Positions 8,398 through 17,597 of a DNA stretch of 64,000 bases are shown here, one piece after another. The notes under the pieces were generated by a model. That model worked only from the letters and a program-made list of their open reading frames with translations. It made no database searches and was not told where the DNA came from. Both the position numbers and the translations under genes were made by a program. Each line of letters opens with the position of its first letter. The stretch's first letter is position 1. The DNA comes from RUG705 sp934101175 (lineage in GTDB: Bacteria; Bacillota_I; Bacilli_A; RF39; UBA660). The stretch spans positions 20,251-84,250 of the forward strand of contig CAKOQC010000006.1 in assembly GCA_934101175.1 (NCBI GenBank), read 5' to 3'.

Positions 8398-8868
8398 TTA
8401 GTCTAGGCTTAATCCTTGAGCAGCTGATCTTATTTCTTGTGCATTTGATGAAGTACTTTGTGCTACGTTTTGTTGACCTTCTTGCCATTGTTTATATGCT
8501 TGTTTTGCTTTGAAAGCTTCAAGACGCATTGTATGTACATATGCTTGTAACAAAGTCTTAGCAGCAGTAACGAATTCTGTTACAGCTTGTTGAGTATCTC
8601 CTTTAAAAGCTACAGCAGTATTAGCAGCAGCGTTGAATTCAGCTATTTGAGCTTCAATTGTATCACAATATCTATAAATTGCTGGAACTAGAGTACCTTC
8701 TAATTCAGCTTCGCTGATTCCAACAAATCCTCCATTCCATAATCCAGATATACCAGCATTTAATGTACCAATAACGCTTTCTAATCTTGACTTTCCTTGG
8801 GTAATTGCTGATTGAACATTATTTCCAACTGCTGATCCAACATTTTGTAATCCACTTTGTATTGACAT
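8398..8868 (-). CDS. Type VII-associated helical protein with WNGG motif
   Basis: A 156-residue helical protein with no signal peptide. LWNGGFVG (about 43-50) and FKGDTQQAVTEF (about 87-98) look like two WXG-type turns, the second with Phe instead of Trp as in LXG-domain helices. It could be a toxin-less LXG-like substrate or a structural partner of the WXG100 protein encoded just upstream. A perfect AAAGGAGGAG ribosome site suggests high expression. The function beyond type VII export is not known to me. Confidence 0.6.
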   Translation of the reverse strand: MSIQSGLQNVGSAVGNNVQSAITQGKSRLESVIGTLNAGISGLWNGGFVGISEAELEGTLVPAIYRYCDTIEAQIAEFNAAANTAVAFKGDTQQAVTEFVTAAKTLLQAYVHTMRLEAFKAKQAYKQWQEGQQNVAQSTSSNAQEIRSAAQGLSLD

Positions 8869-8897
8869 TTTTTCTCCTCCTTTACTATATGTTATTA

Positions 8898-9206
8898 TTA
8901 ATTAAAATTTATACTTTGGTCTACGTCGATCATTCCACCGCCTGATGCATGTAATCCACCTACAACGGCATTTCCAGCTTCTTCTAATGCTTTAATTACT
9001 TGATTAGCATCTTCTTGAACTTTGTCTTTAAATTTATTTGCAGATTGTCCAACCCATGCTTGGTCTACTGAAATGTTAATGTTAGCTAAACCAGTACGCA
9101 TTGCTGAAATAGTATTAGCTATGCAATTTACATTTATTTCATTGATTAAATGTTGTAGTCCTTCTGAATCATAACCGAATGTTGAATTTTCAAAATTTAG
9201 TGCCAT
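8898..9206 (-). CDS. WXG100 family type VII substrate (EsxA-like)
   Basis: A 102-residue protein with the canonical WXG100 layout: helix, central WVGQSANKF turn (Trp about residue 52), second helix with F-x-x-x-V. It has no signal peptide and should be exported by EssC. The last residues (GGGMIDVDQSINFN) extend slightly beyond the usual 97-100 length. AAGGAGGTGG lies before the ATG and overlaps the end of the preceding gene, so the two are closely coupled. Confidence 0.85.
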   Translation of the reverse strand: MALNFENSTFGYDSEGLQHLINEINVNCIANTISAMRTGLANINISVDQAWVGQSANKFKDKVQEDANQVIKALEEAGNAVVGGLHASGGGMIDVDQSINFN

Positions 9207-9208
9207 CC

Positions 9209-9574
9209 TTAATCCACCTCCTTAACTTTGCTTTTCATATCTTCAACAGTTCCTTTTCCTTGATTAGCGATATTTGTTAATTCTCTATCGCCTTCAGCCA
9301 TCTTTCTATTTAGTATACTCATATCGTCAGAATATGAAATAGCATTTCCTTTAATTATTGAATAATTATCTTTAAGGCTTTGATATTTTTCTTTGATTAC
9401 TTCTAGAGCGTCACATTCAAGATAACTCTCTAAAGTTTCAAATTTTTCATCTAGCTTATCGAAAAGAATTGATAGATTATCAGCGCTTGTCATAAAATCA
9501 AGAGCTAATTTTTCTAAGCCTTCACTATTAATTGCTAGATTTATTTCTTGTTCACTTACTACTTGACTACTCAT
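9209..9574 (-). CDS. WXG100-sized helical protein, first gene of the secreted-protein run
   Basis: A 121-residue acidic helical protein with heptad-like patterning and no Trp-x-Gly. Its place at the head of the secreted small-protein run, immediately before the WXG100 gene, suggests an export partner or divergent ESX-type substrate. A GAGGTGATTT ribosome site precedes the ATG. I do not recognise a named family. Confidence 0.6.
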   Translation of the reverse strand: MSSQVVSEQEINLAINSEGLEKLALDFMTSADNLSILFDKLDEKFETLESYLECDALEVIKEKYQSLKDNYSIIKGNAISYSDDMSILNRKMAEGDRELTNIANQGKGTVEDMKSKVKEVD

Positions 9575-9597
9575 AAATCACCTCTTATTAATTATTC

Positions 9598-9659
9598 TTA
9601 GAGTACATACATTCTCTACTCTAAATTTATTATTACACGTATTTTTTTGTTTGTAAAGT
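9598..9659 (-). promoter_or_regulatory. Internal promoter and 5'-UTR hairpin ahead of the WXG100 run
   Basis: On the minus strand TTTACA (9654-9659) and TAATAA (9630-9635) are spaced 18 bases and lie next to a TG. Downstream, an 8-bp stem (9598-9605 with 9617-9624) sits in the leader. This could raise expression of the small secreted proteins above that of essC. The promoter match is moderate; the hairpin is exact. Confidence 0.45.
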
Positions 9660-9691
9660 TTTTTTGTTTTAGCATTTACATTATTTGTAAA

Positions 9692-9952
9692 CTATTTAGA
9701 ATCTAATACTAATTCAGTACCATTTCTTATATCAGTATTTCTTATGGCAATACTATCAGAATATAATTCAGATGTTTTTCGGTTATATAGATATACTTTA
9801 TTCTTAATAGGATATACTCCATTAGTAATATTATTAATTAGTCTATTTATTAGGGTATTTACTTGACTAACTGTCTTATTGATAGGGATATACATTTCAT
9901 AATTTTTTTCTATTTCAGGGACATATAGTTTAATTAATACTTTATATTCCAT
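9692..9952 (-). CDS. esaB: EsaB/YukD-like ubiquitin-fold protein of type VII secretion
   Basis: An 86-residue protein with the beta-grasp pattern of YukD/EsaB (about 80 residues): IKLYVPEIEKNYEMYIP strands, an amphipathic helix around INRLINNI, and a C-terminal GTELVLDSK strand. EsaB is a cytoplasmic component or regulator of the Ess/Yuk system. Its start overlaps the essC stop by one base (TAATG), so the two are coupled. Identification uses fold pattern, size and neighbour. Confidence 0.75.
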   Translation of the reverse strand: MEYKVLIKLYVPEIEKNYEMYIPINKTVSQVNTLINRLINNITNGVYPIKNKVYLYNRKTSELYSDSIAIRNTDIRNGTELVLDSK

Positions 9953-12900
9953 TATTCATCACCATCCATAACTGTCCTTATAACAGTATATTTAGCATCG
10001 GTTATTGTATATGCTAATCCATTAAAGCTATATTTTTTATCTTCTTGAGTTAATTCATTAGTAGCAAAGATGCTTTGATTACTTAGTCCTTTACCTAACC
10101 AAATTCCTTTATTATTATTAATAATATTATACCATGGTTCTAATTTAAGAGATTTTATTCTGTCATAGTCATCTACTAAGATAAAGGTTTCTTTTTTAGA
10201 TTTTATGATGTTATTAAATAGATTTTGGAATATTTCTATACCTCCTGGTGATAAGACTTTTTTGTATTTACCTATTCCAATTATTATATTGATAGCATTA
10301 TCTTGAAGTTCTGTTCTAGTTAGGACATCTTTTTCTACTGATGCAAAGACAACATCAATATTATCTTGGAATAGTTTTATATCTAAGATAGGTTTTTTAA
10401 AGATTTCTAACATGTCGATGACACGTACTTTTACGTTTGGTATTTTACTTAATACTCCTACTAATCCATAGATAGCATTAATATTTTCTTTTATGTCTTT
10501 ACCTGTAACTAGATAGATTTTTTCATCTAAGAAGTTATATTTAGCAATAGTTTTTTCATAGAAATTATATCCTATTGGAACATTTTCTAGATTAGTTATA
10601 TATTGGGTTAATTCTTCACTAGTTATGTTATCAGGTACTTTTGCTAATTGTTTGGCTTTAGTTTTATAGTAAGATATCATTTTAGTAGCCATAGTGTTAA
10701 GATATTCTATTTGTTTATCTTCTTCTATTATGTTAGTAGTTTGGAATTCACAATAAGAATCGGCGTCTTCTCCTATTTTACAAATACCACGGCCAATATA
10801 ATTACCTGGGAATAATCCTCTTCTACAATTAGTAATTCCACGGTAGAAGGAATCATCTTGTAGTTGCATTACAATAACGTTATTAAAGAATTGTAATTGT
10901 CTTTGTCTTAGACCATTTTGATTAGAAGTACTTACAATATAAATAATTCCATATCTTGGTCCATCACGATACATTGAATTTAGAGCTTCATAGAATTTAG
11001 CCATGGTCTCTTCAAAAATTTCGATACCATTAATAACTACAACGATTAATGGCTTTTTCTTTTCATTTACTTTGTTGTAGTATTCGAATGAACCATTATA
11101 GTCAGTAAATTCTTCTTTTCTTTTATCTTGTTCTTCTAAGATAAGATTTAGGACACCAATTATTTTATCGGGTTCTCCTTGGGTTACTACTTCTCCAACA
11201 TGAGGAAATTTAGAGAATTTCTTTAGAGTTTCAGCAGCCATATCAATGATATAGTAATTTATTTCAGCAGGAGTATGTTCACTAATACTTGACCAGATGA
11301 TAGTAGTTAGTAGCATTTCTTTTCCTGAACCAACTTGACCAATTATACCAACATTTCCTTTTATTAAGTCTAGTTCTAGTAGGCCTTGTTCCTGTCTTCT
11401 CGGTTCATCATATTCACCAATGGCAATATTATATTTATATGGAGTTATTTGATGGTTATACTTAGTTATTAGGTCTTTAAGGTAAGTAACTGGTTTTACG
11501 TTAGGTAACCATAATTGTCTTTTAATTAGTTTTTCTTTCTTACTAGCAGTATCTATATACTGAATGATATTGATTAATTCTTCACCTTTACATTCTTTTT
11601 TAGTAGTTCTTATTTTATCATCATCAAAACTACTAATTACTTTACCAATATTGCTTATGTATTCAACGGATTGGTCGATCTTTTTTTGGAGGACATCTGA
11701 TGGGTAGTATTTAGCACCTGCCCAAGCTGATTGGCCTAGATTATAGTATTCATCAGTACCAACTTCTAAGTAGAAGGCACCAACTTGTTTTAGGTAAGCA
11801 GCATCTGGTTTTTTTAGTACTTCATTAGAATCACTAACACTTTGTACTTTTAAGCAGACTTTGAATTTAGAGTTTGACCATATTTGATCATTAACAACAC
11901 CGCTTGGTTTTTGAGTAGCTAGAATTAAGTGCACTCCTAGGCTACGACCGATACGAGAGATGGAAATTAATTGATCCATAAATTCGGGTTGTTGACTTTT
12001 TAATTCAGCAAATTCATCGCATATGATTAAGAGATGACTCATTGGTTCTTTTACCATGCCTTTACGATATAATTCTTGATATTTATAAATGTTCATAGAG
12101 CCTTCTTTTAAATCTTCACGTGCTTCATTAAAGACTGATTGTCTTCTTTTTAGTTCTGATTCAATAGAAGCTATTGATCTATTTATGGCAGATTTGTCTA
12201 GGTTAGTAATTGTTCCTGCTAAATGAGGAAGTTTTATACCTAGTTGTTCATTTTCAAAACTTAGAGCTAGACCGCCACCTTTATAGTCTATTAATACAAA
12301 TTGTAATTCATCAGGATGGTAATTTACTGCTAATGATAAGATGTAGGTAATAATCCATTCACTTTTACCACTACCGGTAGTTCCTGCTATTAGTCCGTGA
12401 GGTCCATATTGTTTTTCATGAATATCCATTTTAAATAATTCACCATTTTGATCTATACCTACAGGAACAGATAAAGTATTAGTAGGATTATTATTAGCCC
12501 AACGTTCATTAATATTTAATTGTTCTACTTTACCAACACCATACATTTCTAAGAAAGATAGGCTATTAGGTAGTTCATATTTAGATTTTTCTACAACAAT
12601 TGGAATGTTAGCAATCTTTTTAGCATAAGCATAAATATCGATGTTTGTAAGATAATCTCCAACAAATTTCTTTTGATTATCTTTAGATAATTCATTTTTA
12701 ATTAGACCACATTCTATCTGATCAATTATTATAAATGAGGTAGTTTCACTAGGAAGTGTTGATAAGCGATCATTAGCTATTAATAGTGAGAAACCAACAT
12801 TCTTTTTATATTTTAAGATTTTCTTAATTAGAGGTACATTTCTGATATTAGATATTTCATCAGTAAAAATTAGATAGTATGGTTTATATTCTTTATATAT

Positions 12901-14526
12901 TTCTTTATCAAGTTCTTCTGAACCATCATCTTCGTTCTTTTCATTTTCTTCTTGTGCTACCCTACTATCAAAGGATTTGTCTAATTCAAGAGTAATTTCT
13001 GTTAGCTCTTCAATATTGGTAGCAAAATATCTTGTTTGTTTAGAGTTATCCCAACAATGAGGTATTATTTTTAGATAATCCCACTTATTAGCACTTTCGG
13101 TGTATACTATTATTTTTAATTCACTATAAGAATGAAGCGTCATTATTTGAAGAAAGACATTATCAAGAAAACTCTTTAGAAGTGGATCTTGTCCTACTAC
13201 GGCAGTAATATAATCTTCAGTTAAGGTAATTGTTTGAGGAACTTTTTCGATAGTTTGAGCATCCAATACTACTTTTTGAAGATCTTGATATAGTCTATCA
13301 GTGTCTTCTATGGTAAATTTATCTTCAGGAATATCTACTTTTATTTTAGCACTAACATTACCTATACCTAGTCTTATTTGAAGAAAATCTTCATGTTCTA
13401 TATTTCTTTGCCATAAGATACGATTTCTTTGATCAATAGCTTGAGTTAATTTATCGACGGTGATAGCATTTTCAATAATGATTTGTTTTTGTTTTTGTTT
13501 GATATAAGAAATTTCTTGTTTCTTTTTATCTAGATAGCTACTATATCTTTGTCTTCTTTTAGTTTCTTTTCTTAAGTAATTTTTCTTATTTATATTTCTA
13601 GCAATTCCTGGCCATAGAAAAGCTCCTACGGCAGTTACTAACATTGTAGAGATGGAAAAGATTAAACTTATTGTGTTGTCTTCGCCGCTTCCTTGCTTAG
13701 AAAAATTATTAATAGTAGCAGCAATAGAAATTCCTGAGGTTACAATCATAGTAAGCTGAGGACCAATCGTAGTTATTAAAGGGGTTTGATCCATACTTTC
13801 TGGAGCTGGTGGCTCATCTATTTTGACAGTTTCTTCTTCAATAACAGAATCAAAACGAGGAGACTTGAAGAAGTAATCATCCTTAGTATACAAAGGGGTA
13901 TCATCAGGAATATTTGATTCAATTACACTAGACTCTTTAGTATTATCTTCATTTACTAAAGTTAGAGATTTATTAATAGTAACTAGACCATTAGGATTGT
14001 TAATTAAAATATTCTTACCATAAAAGATTATTTTTAGGCCTTCAAAGAAAAGATAGTCACCATTAAAAAGATAGGCTTTAGACACTACTTTATCTACTAA
14101 AATGACATCAGGATAAGTTGTTTCCATAGTCCAATAATAATTATTATATGTAAGAGTAATATTACCGTTTGGTAAGTTTTCTTTTTTATAATAAATATCA
14201 TTAGAAAAATCATTACCTATAACTAAAGTATCCTTACCTACTATATATTTATACATGTTTTCATCATAAGTAGGAATAGCATATAGATAATATTTTTCAT
14301 TATTAATAGTATCTTTTACAATTAAACTAACATAGTTAACAATAGAAAGATTACTTTGATATTCAACAATAATGTTTGTAGTGGGTTTAAAAATCCAAGA
14401 GTTATTCTCTTCTTCTATATTTCCTAAAAAAGTATTGTCCTTTCCATGTATCTGATAGACACCACTTATTTTTACAGGAAGAATACTTTTTGTTACAAAA
14501 TCATTATCTATTATATATATTATCAT
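9952..14526 (-). CDS. essC: Type VII secretion ATPase EssC (YukB)
   Basis: A 1524-residue membrane motor. FHA-like beta-rich domains cover about 1-200, two transmembrane helices lie near 245-270 and 280-305, followed by FtsK/SpoIIIE ATPase domains. D1 has a Walker A (GTTGSGKSEW, near 712-721) and Walker B (LLIICDEFAEL, near 831). D2 has GQVGSGKEML (near 1063) and a degenerate Walker B. D3 is degenerate. Length and order match Staphylococcus/Bacillus EssC (about 1480-1500). It drives export of WXG100-type proteins. The ATG at 14526 is used; an in-frame GTG at 14538 lies inside the AGGTGGG ribosome site. EssA, EssB and EsaA are not in this window. Confidence 0.93.
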   Translation of the reverse strand: MIIYIIDNDFVTKSILPVKISGVYQIHGKDNTFLGNIEEENNSWIFKPTTNIIVEYQSNLSIVNYVSLIVKDTINNEKYYLYAIPTYDENMYKYIVGKDTLVIGNDFSNDIYYKKENLPNGNITLTYNNYYWTMETTYPDVILVDKVVSKAYLFNGDYLFFEGLKIIFYGKNILINNPNGLVTINKSLTLVNEDNTKESSVIESNIPDDTPLYTKDDYFFKSPRFDSVIEEETVKIDEPPAPESMDQTPLITTIGPQLTMIVTSGISIAATINNFSKQGSGEDNTISLIFSISTMLVTAVGAFLWPGIARNINKKNYLRKETKRRQRYSSYLDKKKQEISYIKQKQKQIIIENAITVDKLTQAIDQRNRILWQRNIEHEDFLQIRLGIGNVSAKIKVDIPEDKFTIEDTDRLYQDLQKVVLDAQTIEKVPQTITLTEDYITAVVGQDPLLKSFLDNVFLQIMTLHSYSELKIIVYTESANKWDYLKIIPHCWDNSKQTRYFATNIEELTEITLELDKSFDSRVAQEENEKNEDDGSEELDKEIYKEYKPYYLIFTDEISNIRNVPLIKKILKYKKNVGFSLLIANDRLSTLPSETTSFIIIDQIECGLIKNELSKDNQKKFVGDYLTNIDIYAYAKKIANIPIVVEKSKYELPNSLSFLEMYGVGKVEQLNINERWANNNPTNTLSVPVGIDQNGELFKMDIHEKQYGPHGLIAGTTGSGKSEWIITYILSLAVNYHPDELQFVLIDYKGGGLALSFENEQLGIKLPHLAGTITNLDKSAINRSIASIESELKRRQSVFNEAREDLKEGSMNIYKYQELYRKGMVKEPMSHLLIICDEFAELKSQQPEFMDQLISISRIGRSLGVHLILATQKPSGVVNDQIWSNSKFKVCLKVQSVSDSNEVLKKPDAAYLKQVGAFYLEVGTDEYYNLGQSAWAGAKYYPSDVLQKKIDQSVEYISNIGKVISSFDDDKIRTTKKECKGEELINIIQYIDTASKKEKLIKRQLWLPNVKPVTYLKDLITKYNHQITPYKYNIAIGEYDEPRRQEQGLLELDLIKGNVGIIGQVGSGKEMLLTTIIWSSISEHTPAEINYYIIDMAAETLKKFSKFPHVGEVVTQGEPDKIIGVLNLILEEQDKRKEEFTDYNGSFEYYNKVNEKKKPLIVVVINGIEIFEETMAKFYEALNSMYRDGPRYGIIYIVSTSNQNGLRQRQLQFFNNVIVMQLQDDSFYRGITNCRRGLFPGNYIGRGICKIGEDADSYCEFQTTNIIEEDKQIEYLNTMATKMISYYKTKAKQLAKVPDNITSEELTQYITNLENVPIGYNFYEKTIAKYNFLDEKIYLVTGKDIKENINAIYGLVGVLSKIPNVKVRVIDMLEIFKKPILDIKLFQDNIDVVFASVEKDVLTRTELQDNAINIIIGIGKYKKVLSPGGIEIFQNLFNNIIKSKKETFILVDDYDRIKSLKLEPWYNIINNNKGIWLGKGLSNQSIFATNELTQEDKKYSFNGLAYTITDAKYTVIRTVMDGDE

Positions 14527-14555
14527 ATTGTTTCCCACCTTTTTATTATAAGTTA

Positions 14556-14584
14556 AGTATACATTATTTTATATTTTGTGTCAA
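14556..14584 (-). promoter_or_regulatory. Promoter of essC
   Basis: TTGACA (14579-14584), 17 bases, TATACT (14556-14561) on the minus strand, reading toward essC. Confidence 0.8.
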
Positions 14585-14600
14585 TTACAATGAATAGAGT

Positions 14601-14628
14601 TTGACTAAAATGAAAACTGTGATATGAT
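14601..14628 (+). promoter_or_regulatory. Promoter of the divergent metallopeptidase-like gene
   Basis: TTGACT, 16 bases, TATGAT with an upstream TG. It lies 17 bases from the essC -35, back to back, so the two genes could share control. Confidence 0.65.
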
Positions 14629-14643
14629 AAAGATGGTGATAGG

Positions 14644-16044
14644 ATGATTGAATATAGAAAAATAGCAAAATTTAGTTATAAGGGAAATACGTATCAACTA
14701 TTAGTAGATAAAGATAATAAATATTTCTTTTTAAAAATTGATAGTGATGGGGTATATTCATATGTAAGTATGGATGAGTATATGGCTTTTATCAACATTT
14801 TCTGTCGAAAGCCTAGTACAATGATGATTACTGATGAGAAAACTGGAAGAAAAAGTAAACGACTTAAAGTTGTTCCTAAAGTTATTCTTGGTACAACTGC
14901 AGTAGTACTTTCAGCCACAGTAATAACAGCCGCTATTAATGATGCTAAGTATGATAAAATAGTAGCAGAATATGCTAAGAATATGAGTGATTCTGAATAC
15001 GTAGAAAATTCTATTCAAAAACATGTCTCTTTTTCAGTAGAAGATTCTCAAGAAGAACTAGTAGTAGATACAAAATTAGATTCAGCTTTTGATGATGATG
15101 TATATATATTTGATATGGAATACCTAGATGATTATCTAGATTATAAAACTGCTAGTAAGGAAATGTTACTTAATGCTTTGGATAATAATACTAAGATTAG
15201 TGGACAATACAAGATATTAATGACAGAATTTATAGATAGTTTATGTGAGAAATATCCTGATGTAGATAAAAGAGTTTTATATGAAAATTTAAAAGGATTA
15301 GAAGTAGTAGAATGTTCAAAAGATGAATTAATGATGAAGACACTTAATGTTGATTCTTGTGCATGCTATGTAAGAAATGAAAATAAGATTTATACTTTAG
15401 AAAATTATAAATATGAAAAAGGAACATGGGAATATCAAATTATATTCCATGAAATGGGACATGCACTTACTTGTGGTAATATTAAGGTAGGAGATAAAAT
15501 GCTTAAAGTTACTAATTCAGGAAATGCATTATCATTGGTAACGGTAGATGAAGCACTTAACTCAGTATTTGCAGTAAGTCTATTTGATTATGAAGAAAGA
15601 GATATAGCATATCAACTACAAAGTAACTATTGCAGTATCATGGTAGAGTGTTTAGATAATTATTCACTAGCAGATTATGTTGATCATAGTTTAAGTTATT
15701 ATGCTAAGAAGCTAGATGAACATAATGGAGATAATAATTATGCCGTTACAATGTTAAATTTAATAGATACTCAATATAAAGATTATCATAGTGATGAGAT
15801 AGAAATTGAACAAGAAGAATACTATCCAATATATGATTATATTGCTGATATGTATTATATGAAATATATTACTCCAGGAATGTCTTATAGTGAAGCTAAA
15901 CAAATAGCTGATACTTTAGTAGATAGAGTTATGTTTGATGTACCTGAAGAATATAATATAGATACTAATAGATTTTATGTAGATTTAGATAAGCATTGTG
16001 AATTAGTAGGAATACCTGTAGTTAATAATAGTAGAAGTATGTAA
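14644..16044 (+). CDS. Membrane-anchored HEMGH metallopeptidase-like protein
   Basis: A 466-residue protein. A short cytoplasmic N-terminal region (1-75, basic near the end) leads to one transmembrane helix (about 78-98), then an external domain with HEMGH at 269-273, a zincin zinc-binding signature (HExxH). A downstream DEALNSVFA (about 303-311) could supply the third ligand. I do not know the family. It diverges from essC with its promoter back to back, so processing of type VII products is possible but unproven. Lack of a cleavable signal and the type II orientation suggest an anchored cell-surface enzyme. The ATG at 14644 is preceded by a modest GGTGATAGG. Confidence 0.7.
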   Translation: MIEYRKIAKFSYKGNTYQLLVDKDNKYFFLKIDSDGVYSYVSMDEYMAFINIFCRKPSTMMITDEKTGRKSKRLKVVPKVILGTTAVVLSATVITAAINDAKYDKIVAEYAKNMSDSEYVENSIQKHVSFSVEDSQEELVVDTKLDSAFDDDVYIFDMEYLDDYLDYKTASKEMLLNALDNNTKISGQYKILMTEFIDSLCEKYPDVDKRVLYENLKGLEVVECSKDELMMKTLNVDSCACYVRNENKIYTLENYKYEKGTWEYQIIFHEMGHALTCGNIKVGDKMLKVTNSGNALSLVTVDEALNSVFAVSLFDYEERDIAYQLQSNYCSIMVECLDNYSLADYVDHSLSYYAKKLDEHNGDNNYAVTMLNLIDTQYKDYHSDEIEIEQEEYYPIYDYIADMYYMKYITPGMSYSEAKQIADTLVDRVMFDVPEEYNIDTNRFYVDLDKHCELVGIPVVNNSRSM

Positions 16045-16078
16045 ATAAGAGATTATAGATATAAAATTACATTTTTTG

Positions 16079-16106
16079 TTGACAAATATATAACCTATGA
16101 TATAAT
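16079..16106 (+). promoter_or_regulatory. Promoter of the GNAT gene leader
   Basis: TTGACA, 16 bases, TATAAT with TG at the extended -10 position, close to consensus. The transcript would carry an untranslated leader of about 140 bases. Confidence 0.85.
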
Positions 16107-16112
16107 TGACTT

Positions 16113-16222
16113 AAGTTTTTGTGAGTATATATATGGTTTTTACCTAGCTATATAGGGCAATTTGCTTACACGTAATAAAGATACGGAGTCACATACAAGG
16201 TGATTTCGTGTCTTTTTTATAG
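16113..16222 (+). promoter_or_regulatory. Structured leader with intrinsic terminator before the GNAT gene (candidate riboswitch or attenuator)
   Basis: A 6-bp outer stem (TGTGAG with CTTACA) encloses GGT-TTTT-ACC and a TATATA pairing. Next comes a 14-bp stem with wobble pairs (AGATACGGAGTCAC with GTGATTTCGTGTCT) and a T-run, a classic terminator, about 40 bases before the start codon. A folded domain followed by a terminator is the layout of riboswitches and attenuators. It does not match T-box, purine, preQ1, SAM, fluoride or ZTP consensus elements that I can recall. Confidence 0.6.
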
Positions 16223-16253
16223 ATATTAAAATTACCAGAAAGGAGTAATTAAA

Positions 16254-16814
16254 ATGAAATACTTTAAAAAAATCGTTGGAGATAGAGTATATTTATCACC
16301 AATAAGTACTGAAGATGCTATGCAATATGTAGAATGGTTAAGTGATTTTGAAACAGCTAAATATGTAGGTCAATATACTAGAATTCATACAATGGCTAAT
16401 GAATTTGCCTGGATAAATGGTACTGGTAATAGCAATGAATACAATTTTGCTATTATCGAAAAAGAAAGTGATAAGTTACTTGGTAATATTGGTTTAGTTA
16501 ATATTAAAAATATTAATAGAACAGCAGAAATGGGAGTATTTATCGGAGACAAGGAATACCTATCAAAAGGATATGGTAGTGAAGCTATAATGTTAATTCT
16601 TGATTATGGATTTAATTTTCTTAACTTGAATAACATTATGCTAAAGGCTTTTAGTTTTAACGAAAGAGCAATTAAGGCTTATGAAAAATGTGGATTTAAA
16701 ATATTTGGAATATGGAAAGAAGCTGTTTACTTTAATGGTGAATATGTAGATGATGTATATATGAATATTTTAAAGAAAGACTTTAATGCTAAGAAATTAA
16801 AAAAGACTATTTAA
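16254..16814 (+). CDS. GNAT family N-acetyltransferase, RimJ/RimL type
   Basis: A 186-residue acetyltransferase_3 protein that would transfer acetyl from acetyl-CoA to an amine. RVYLSPISTEDA opens the fold, MGVFIGDKEYLSKGYGSEA (about 103-120) holds the acetyl-CoA pyrophosphate loop, and NERAIKAYEKCGF (about 149-161) is the typical motif B segment. The substrate is unknown (ribosomal protein N-terminus, polyamine or antibiotic are all possible). AAAGGAG precedes the ATG. Its leader has a terminator hairpin, so it is probably regulated by attenuation. Confidence 0.85.
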   Translation: MKYFKKIVGDRVYLSPISTEDAMQYVEWLSDFETAKYVGQYTRIHTMANEFAWINGTGNSNEYNFAIIEKESDKLLGNIGLVNIKNINRTAEMGVFIGDKEYLSKGYGSEAIMLILDYGFNFLNLNNIMLKAFSFNERAIKAYEKCGFKIFGIWKEAVYFNGEYVDDVYMNILKKDFNAKKLKKTI

Positions 16815-16857
16815 TTAGTTTTATGATAGTTATCACTAAACTAATTATAGTCTTTTT
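16799..16857. terminator. Long bidirectional terminator between the GNAT and DUF421 genes
   Basis: AAAAAGACTAT and AATTAGTTT on the left pair with AAACTAATT and ATAGTCTTTTT on the right, with A- and T-runs at the two sides. It serves both convergent genes. Confidence 0.85.
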
Positions 16858-17530
16858 ATTTTAGATAATAATTTACTTTTTTATTAGCATCAATAGTTAA
16901 AAGAAGGATATCTTCTTGTTTCTTACCAAGAACTTTTAGTTCATGACTTAACCACTTATCAGTTACTTTAGCTAGAGGAAAGTTCTCTTTAACAACTTCG
17001 CCATCAATAATAATATTATAGACAAGTCCTGGATTAATAGTTTTAATATTTATATCTTTTTTAGTAGCAGGTTTTTCTTTTTCAAATGGCTCAAAACTTA
17101 TTTTACCATTAGCTTCTAAATAAGCATTATTTATTTCTTCTAAGTGGAAGTAGCCTATGATTCTAGCTTCTCTTTCTAAAATATTTACTGTTATTTTATT
17201 CTTTCTCATATTTTCTTTATTTAGTTTACCATTTGAAATAAGAATAGTTTCAGTACCATCAAAAAAGTTTCTTAACTTAATACTTTTTAAACTTATATAA
17301 GATATAGCTATAGAAGTAAGACAATATATTAAAAGAGAGATTAGACCTCCTAGAAGATTTTTTTCAATATCTAGAGAAATATCTGCTACAATAGAACCAA
17401 TAGTAATACCAGTAATATAGTCAAACATATTCATTTGAGAAACTTGTTTTTTACCGAGAAGTTTAAAAAGAAAGAAAATAATTATTAAGACAAGAATTGT
17501 TCTTAATACGATATGTAATAATTCATTCAT
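16856..17530 (-). CDS. DUF421/YetF family membrane protein
   Basis: A 224-residue protein with three N-terminal transmembrane helices (about 3-25, 35-55, 60-80), including the DYITGITIGS segment typical of DUF421, followed by a cytoplasmic YetF alpha/beta domain and a C-terminal extension. Bacillus homologues include YetF, YrbG and YkjA; some relatives occur with spoVA genes. The exact role is unknown. The start at 17530 is preferred because GGTGA lies five bases before it, while the ATG at 17542 has no ribosome site. Confidence 0.8.
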   Translation of the reverse strand: MNELLHIVLRTILVLIIIFFLFKLLGKKQVSQMNMFDYITGITIGSIVADISLDIEKNLLGGLISLLIYCLTSIAISYISLKSIKLRNFFDGTETILISNGKLNKENMRKNKITVNILEREARIIGYFHLEEINNAYLEANGKISFEPFEKEKPATKKDINIKTINPGLVYNIIIDGEVVKENFPLAKVTDKWLSHELKVLGKKQEDILLLTIDANKKVNYYLK

Positions 17531-17556
17531 ATGATTCACCATGATTATTATTGACT

Positions 17557-17593
17557 AAAAAAGAATACCTATACAGATTATCAGGTATTCTTT
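17557..17593 (-). terminator. Terminator of valS
   Basis: An 11-bp stem (AAAGAATACCT with AGGTATTCTTT), 12-base loop and T-run on the minus strand, immediately after the valS stop. Confidence 0.85.
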
Positions 17594-17597
17594 AGTA

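Noticed and set aside
14527..14538. GTG at 14538 as the start of essC
   Set aside because: This GTG lies within the AGGTGGG ribosome site; the ATG at 14526 is at the right distance.
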